DNA from: Candidatus Liberimonas magnetica
GTDB lineage: Bacteria > Elusimicrobiota > Endomicrobiia > Endomicrobiales > JAFGIL01
NCBI GenBank assembly: GCA_020523885.1
Contig: JAJAPY010000023.1
Location: 1-53,411 of the forward strand
Direction: 5' to 3'
DNA length: 53,411 nucleotides
This document shows positions 15,001 to 21,000 of this stretch, in pieces. The position numbers were made by a program, and so were the translations under genes. The stretch's first letter is position 1. Every line of letters begins with the position of its first letter. The notes below the pieces were generated by a model, which saw only the letters and a program-made list of their open reading frames with translations, did not search any database and had not been told where the DNA came from.

Positions 15001-18000
15001 ATTTTGGTTAAGAAATGTTCTAACGCTCTATTTTGTATTGAACCGGCAACATTAATTGCAAGATTCTCGCTGAATTCGTGCCTCACACGGTGTGCAATTG
15101 TATTTTGCCTATCTTTATTATCAGCTGTTTTTATCTTTAAAGTTTTATTATCAAAATAAAGCTTATCCATGCTTGAAAACCCAAGCCCGTCTTCAGACGC
15201 TATATATTCTGCTTTTGCTTCAAGCACCTCTAAGCTTTCAAGTTTTATCTTGCCAGCCGGGCAGAGTGTATTATAATATGCAACATCTTCTGCAAATTTA
15301 GAGTTAAATTCTTGAATATCATCAACTACAGGTTGTTTAAACCCATTTTCTTTCATTATACTTTCTGCTTTTTCCAATATTTCCCGGGCAATTTCAACTG
15401 CTGTAATCTGTTCACTAATTCCATAATAAAAACCGTACGACCAAAAGATATTACCTACTATCATTTCAAGGATTTCCTTGTTAATACCCAGCCAATTTAT
15501 ACCATTTGTCAGTTCGGAATTCAGGGTCAGGTCTTTTAATTCAACACCATTGGCATGCACTTGCCCGTTTTCATCAGCTTCCTCTTCCGTTGCTGGCCGG
15601 ACAGAAGGAACAGTCCTTGCGAGCGCAAGCTGTTTTATTTCGGTGCTTACTGCAGAAAGCATGACAGCGGCATCTATTTTTCTTCCGTTAAAAATTAAGG
15701 GGTGTACTTTGGGATTGGTAGGTTCGTAACATGGGAATAACATTACATCATCACTGAATTCTGTACCGTGCAAAGATGCCAGCTCTGTCAAAATACGGGG
15801 AGGGCCCGTATGGCCTGTTTCTACAAGCCACTGAAGCATGGTTTGCTTTAGTTCCGGTATAGCAGCTGTTATCCAGTAATATATTTCAGGGCTTATGCTG
15901 TAAATATCCTCACATACCTTGAAAAATTGGGCGGGGTTGTTTTTTACGGCATTCAAACGATCAAGCATGTTCTGTATCGTTGCCCGGCCGTCTTTTTTCC
16001 AAGTAAATGCCTCTAATGTTATTGCCAGCACCATTGGAAGAGGCTCTTCATTTTCTTTGATTCTTAAAAGCCTCTCTTTGCCCCAAACATGCAGAAGTTT
16101 ATAACTTCTGCTATTTTGCTCATTGACAGAAACATCACTTGTCATAAGCTCAAGTGCTTTTCTAACTTTCTTATACTTTAAACCGTCCGCATAACCGATA
16201 TTAGACAAAAGCTCGGAATAATCTCTTAGGTACACGTTTTTGCCATAGTTTTTTACTTCTACTATGGCATTTTCAGTTAAAACATCTATTTCACATAAAT
16301 CTTCTACTTGAACCCCAACAGCCGAGACTTCGGTGAGGTATTGCCTCCTTAGAACATCAGCAACCCAAATTTCCCCACATAAGCCTACGGACAAATATGC
16401 GTTTTTATAGATTTTTCCCGCGACGGAACTGCCGCCGTCCAATTTACTGTACTTTTGTATTAATCTAAAAGTTTCTTCGCTTACAAGAGTTTGAATATAC
16501 GACTCTTCAACTCTTTCGACCTCTTTATTTGCTGCATTAATTATATATTGAACATCAACCCCATATTCAGGCAAAATTTCTCTTAAAAGATTTGGCACAT
16601 TTTCTTTTATATTATTTTGAATTACTAATTCTGATATTTTTTTAGCTATAACAGCTTCTTGCTCTTTTGTAAGATTGCCCGCAACTTTTGCAATAACAGC
16701 AGCAACGCTAATTCCCATATTCTTAGCGTTAATGGATTCATTAGATAAAGTTAAGTTATTAAAATAATTTCTTATTTTACCGGATAATCCAGCTGAAATA
16801 TCCGCAGGAATTGCTATCTTGTTGTTTTTCAGGAATGATATTATAAGTTCAGTAAGAATTTGGGCGAGAGATTTGTATGATTTTTTTATCTGGCGTGCAT
16901 CTGTTTTCGCGAAATCTATAAGCTGGTCAACTGCTTTTTGTTCTTCAGGTGTTTTAGCTATTGCTTTGTAACTATGCGCTTTTTGTACAATATCTGTCAT
17001 GCACTGGAGCCAGGCATCGCTTAAGTTATCGCGGGCTTTGTGGGTCTTTGCAAGAAAATACTCTAATGCCTTATTCTGGATTGAGCCGGCAACATTTATT
17101 GCCAGGTTATCGTTAAATTCGTGTCTTATACGGTTTGCAAGCGTTTTTGTATTATCCCTGTTATTGGACGTTTTTATATTTGCAGTTTTATTATCAAAAG
17201 CAAGGTTTTCCATACTGGTAAAACCAAGTCCAGATTCGGACGCTATATATCCGGCGTTTGACTCAACCACAGTTATGCTTTCAAGCTTTGTTTTACCAGC
17301 AGGGCACAAAGCGTTATAATACGCTATATCATCGGCAAGTTTTGAATCAAGTTTCCCGATATCTTCAACTTTATATGTAACAGGTTCTTTTAAACCTGCT
17401 TTCTCCATTATACTTACAGCTTCTTCCAGCACCCCTCGGGCAAGCGCAACTGCTGTTACCTGTGACGCCCGAACCGCAGGCATAAGGTCTAAAACTTGGC
17501 CTGCAACCGCTTCGATATAACGGCGTCTAATTTCTAAGGTATCTTTTATAAACACACCTGCTTTTTCCAATTCTTCATTGCTGTATTCCTTTGTAACGAA
17601 TAGTTTTACTGCAACTTCGTCAACAGGTTTCTTAATAACTTCTCCTATTTTAGGGTCAGCTTTTCTACCCATAGTCACAATGACGCTGGTCTCAAATTGT
17701 GTTTCTTTATTCAGGGCAAGTTTTGCTGCTTCTTCTCCGAATTTTTCACCGAGCAGCCTGTCATTTTCGTTCGGCGACAGGCCCCTGCCTGTGAAACCAT
17801 AATCAACGCCTTTTGTCATTTTTAATTTGTCTTTCATCTCCGGTGAAAATGTATTAAGTAATTCTTTTAATTCCGCATCATTTCCTGCAAGTTCTTCAGC
17901 ATGAATTACCGCTTCTTTTAAATAAAGATGTATGCCGCTCAACTGCGGATTTCCATGGTTATCAACTTTTACCGGTTTGGCAAATTTCGCCTTTAAGGAC

Positions 18001-21000
18001 GGCTCCAGGTCCAACAAACTATAAAACAGCGTTGCTCTGGCCTTTTGATTATTCTCGTTACAATCCTTGAAGATAAAGCCTTCAGACATTTCAACAGCAA
18101 GAAACCCCGTATCCCTGAATTTTGTTAAGGCCGCTATCAAGACATCCCTGAAAAATGCGGGTTTTTCAGGGATAAGTATCATTACCCCTTTTTCCGCCTT
18201 TCTTATTTCGTCTTTCTCTTTTTGCGAAAGGGTTTCTAATCCGGACGGTTCTACATACGCTGTGTGCAGCGCAAGGTGCCCCGAATTCCTTCCCATCTTT
18301 TCTTCTATAAAAATTATCCCCGCTTCAGCAGCTGACGCTGCCTGCTCATAGAACCTCTTTCTTGCATCTTCTATCATGGTGTTAGGCCCCAGCATCTGTG
18401 TACCAAAATCCATGTCAACCGACTTGGGTATCGCTATTACAGGAATTCCCTTGTCTTTTAGAAGGCCCCCAAGGATCCCCGCCTGTTTTGAGTGGTCATC
18501 GCCCCCTATCATTATATGCCCGTAGAACCGGCTGCTGTTTGCTACTATCTTGTCCGTGTTCTCCGGTTTCTTTTTGTCCACAACATTCGTGCGGGAGGAG
18601 CCGCCTACAAAACTTGCCCAATAAGGCAGTTTATCCGTATCTGAAAGCCTGACAAAATGGATTTTCCTGATGAATGCTCGTTTGTCCGAAGCAAGCCCTG
18701 AAAACCCGTTCTCCACAAAGGCAACCAAAACCCCTTTTACCGCACAGGTTTTCGTAACTGATGCAAGCGCTGCATTTAAACCCGCACAATCACCGCCGCT
18801 TAAACCCATAGCTATGGTTTGGCCTAATATTTTGTCCTGCAATTCTTCTAACCGTTTTACTGTCTCTTCAGGCATATCTTTTTTTTCAAGAAGCCTGGCA
18901 GTTCCGGCCAGAACAAATTCAAACTTTTCTATAGCTGCATCATGTTCTCCGTTTCTTAAGAGTGTTTCGCCTTGAGCTAAGGCTCCATTGAGTTCTTCTT
19001 CGCTGACCTCAGTTTTTGGCCTAGCGTCAAACAAATCAGACCGCAGGAATTTTCCCGGCTCTTCAGGCAGTTCTTTATAAGATAGTACCCGTCCTCCTTT
19101 TTCTATTTTTATCCCGGCAAGCCTAGCCCGTACAGCATTGTCTGATATGAAAGGAAGCCTCAGTTGTTTAATGACTATATCTGCCGGCAGTTCTTCATTC
19201 GCAGTTTCCAGCTCGATTCTACTTGCTTGATTTGCAAGATATTTCTTAGCTAAGCCGGGCATCAGGAACGCTATCAGCCATGCAAAACCATTGCTGAATG
19301 ATCCTTTCTTAAGAGGTATTGTCCTGTCTCTTTCCCAGAATACCCCTCCCTGCGCCAGTTCTTCATCGCTGTAAAGTTGAGTGAGTTCTGTCTCATCAGA
19401 AAATTGTATATCGTTTTTGTTCGACCTGGCATCAGCAAGAGCTTCTATCTTGCTTTTCGGCAAGGTGGCTAATACAGCTGCAAGATCTCCATCATATTCG
19501 GCAAGTTTTACTGCCTTTGCAAAGGCTAATTTAATAAGACGGGACATGTCAGGATTATCCAACATGCCTTTTATTTCATCATCTATTTCTGCCAGATGTC
19601 CAAAGAGCGTACCGGGTTCTTCAAAATCGCTGAAACGGTATCCGCCTGCTACCTGAATGTTTACATAACCATTATCTCTAAACCTTCTCAAACCTTCAAT
19701 AAGTACTTCCTTAAGAGGTGCCGGTTTTTCAGGTACAAGTATTATAACGCCGTTCTTTATCGCTTCAATGCTATGGCGCTCCCCCTCGCTGAGCCTGTCA
19801 AGGTTGGACGGATTAGTGCGTGCAGACAAGAACGCATAATTCCCATTTTCACCGCTGACTTCATTTACTGTTATCCTGACATGTGTTTTAGCAGTCATTC
19901 CTTGCGCATAGAACGATTTCTGGCCGGATTCGATAAGACCGAGCTCAGTATTCACTTTAGGCACCATAGCCGCTATCTTTGCATCAATTTTTCTTATTTT
20001 TTCAGCAGTTCCTTCTATAGCGTTGGTGTCAGGCTTCACTAAGTTCAGTAACTTTTGGCTGATTTCTGAACTATTTATAGCTTTTACAATTGCCACAAGA
20101 AGAGGAGTTTTTGCTTTCTTTAAGAGATTTTCTTCGTCTATTGCTTTATTTGCAGCTAGCTGCTGTAGTATTTCAGGAAAACCGCCAAGGACTTCCGCAG
20201 TTATATGTTGATTTTTTTCTAGGGCTTCCAAAACTTTTTTATTGCTCGCAATTGCAAATATTATCCCGTCGCTGCCGAATAGATCTTTTTTAGAGCCGTA
20301 TTCTGCAAAAACTTTTATTAACCCAAATATCAATTCTGTCGCAGCAAGCGGGTTGGTAAAGCTGTCAAAGGCTTCAATGATTTTCCTAAACTCGGCTGCG
20401 GCATATTCTGCATCCTCAATTATCGTTACCCGTTTTTCAATCTCACTTAGCGCGTCTGAAATATTAAATTCTTTATTTTCACCTGGTTTTAATTCAATTC
20501 TTTCTTCATTGATTTCAACAACTACTTTTTCTATTTTATTTTCTTTATCTTTACTAACTTCAATTATCTTTGCACCCATGGAACCTAACACTAAAGCCAG
20601 GGTTGAGTTCCCCGGTCCAGGTTTAGAGCTGTTAGTAAGCGAACCAAAACCCGTTGACTGCACACTTAAGTTTTGCGCCTGTTTTTTTGCCAATTCCGCA
20701 TATTCAAGGCTTGAAATTCTTGTATCCTGTGTTACATTAGGGGTTATAGCGATGTATGACATTTTCTTTTCTTGAAATATCTTTTTTAGGCCTTCTGTAT
20801 GAAATCCGCCGGTCACGATTACTATGATTTTTGAATTCTTCAATGTTTCGGAAATTTTTGTGCCCGCCGAAGGTTTGGTGCTTGTAGTTATATTTACTTC
20901 CTCAAAGTTCTGGTTTTGAGGCTCAAGTTCTTTGATATTCTTTAGGAAGCAGTCATTTCTTTCACAATTTGTTTTATAAAATTCATCAAGCAGTTTAAAA

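Noticed and set aside
20242-20775. Plus-strand open frame of 177 codons, and about thirty others between 400 and 20800
   Set aside because: They are antisense to the continuous minus-strand giant frame, are hydrophobic or low-complexity, and lack ribosome sites and recognisable domains.
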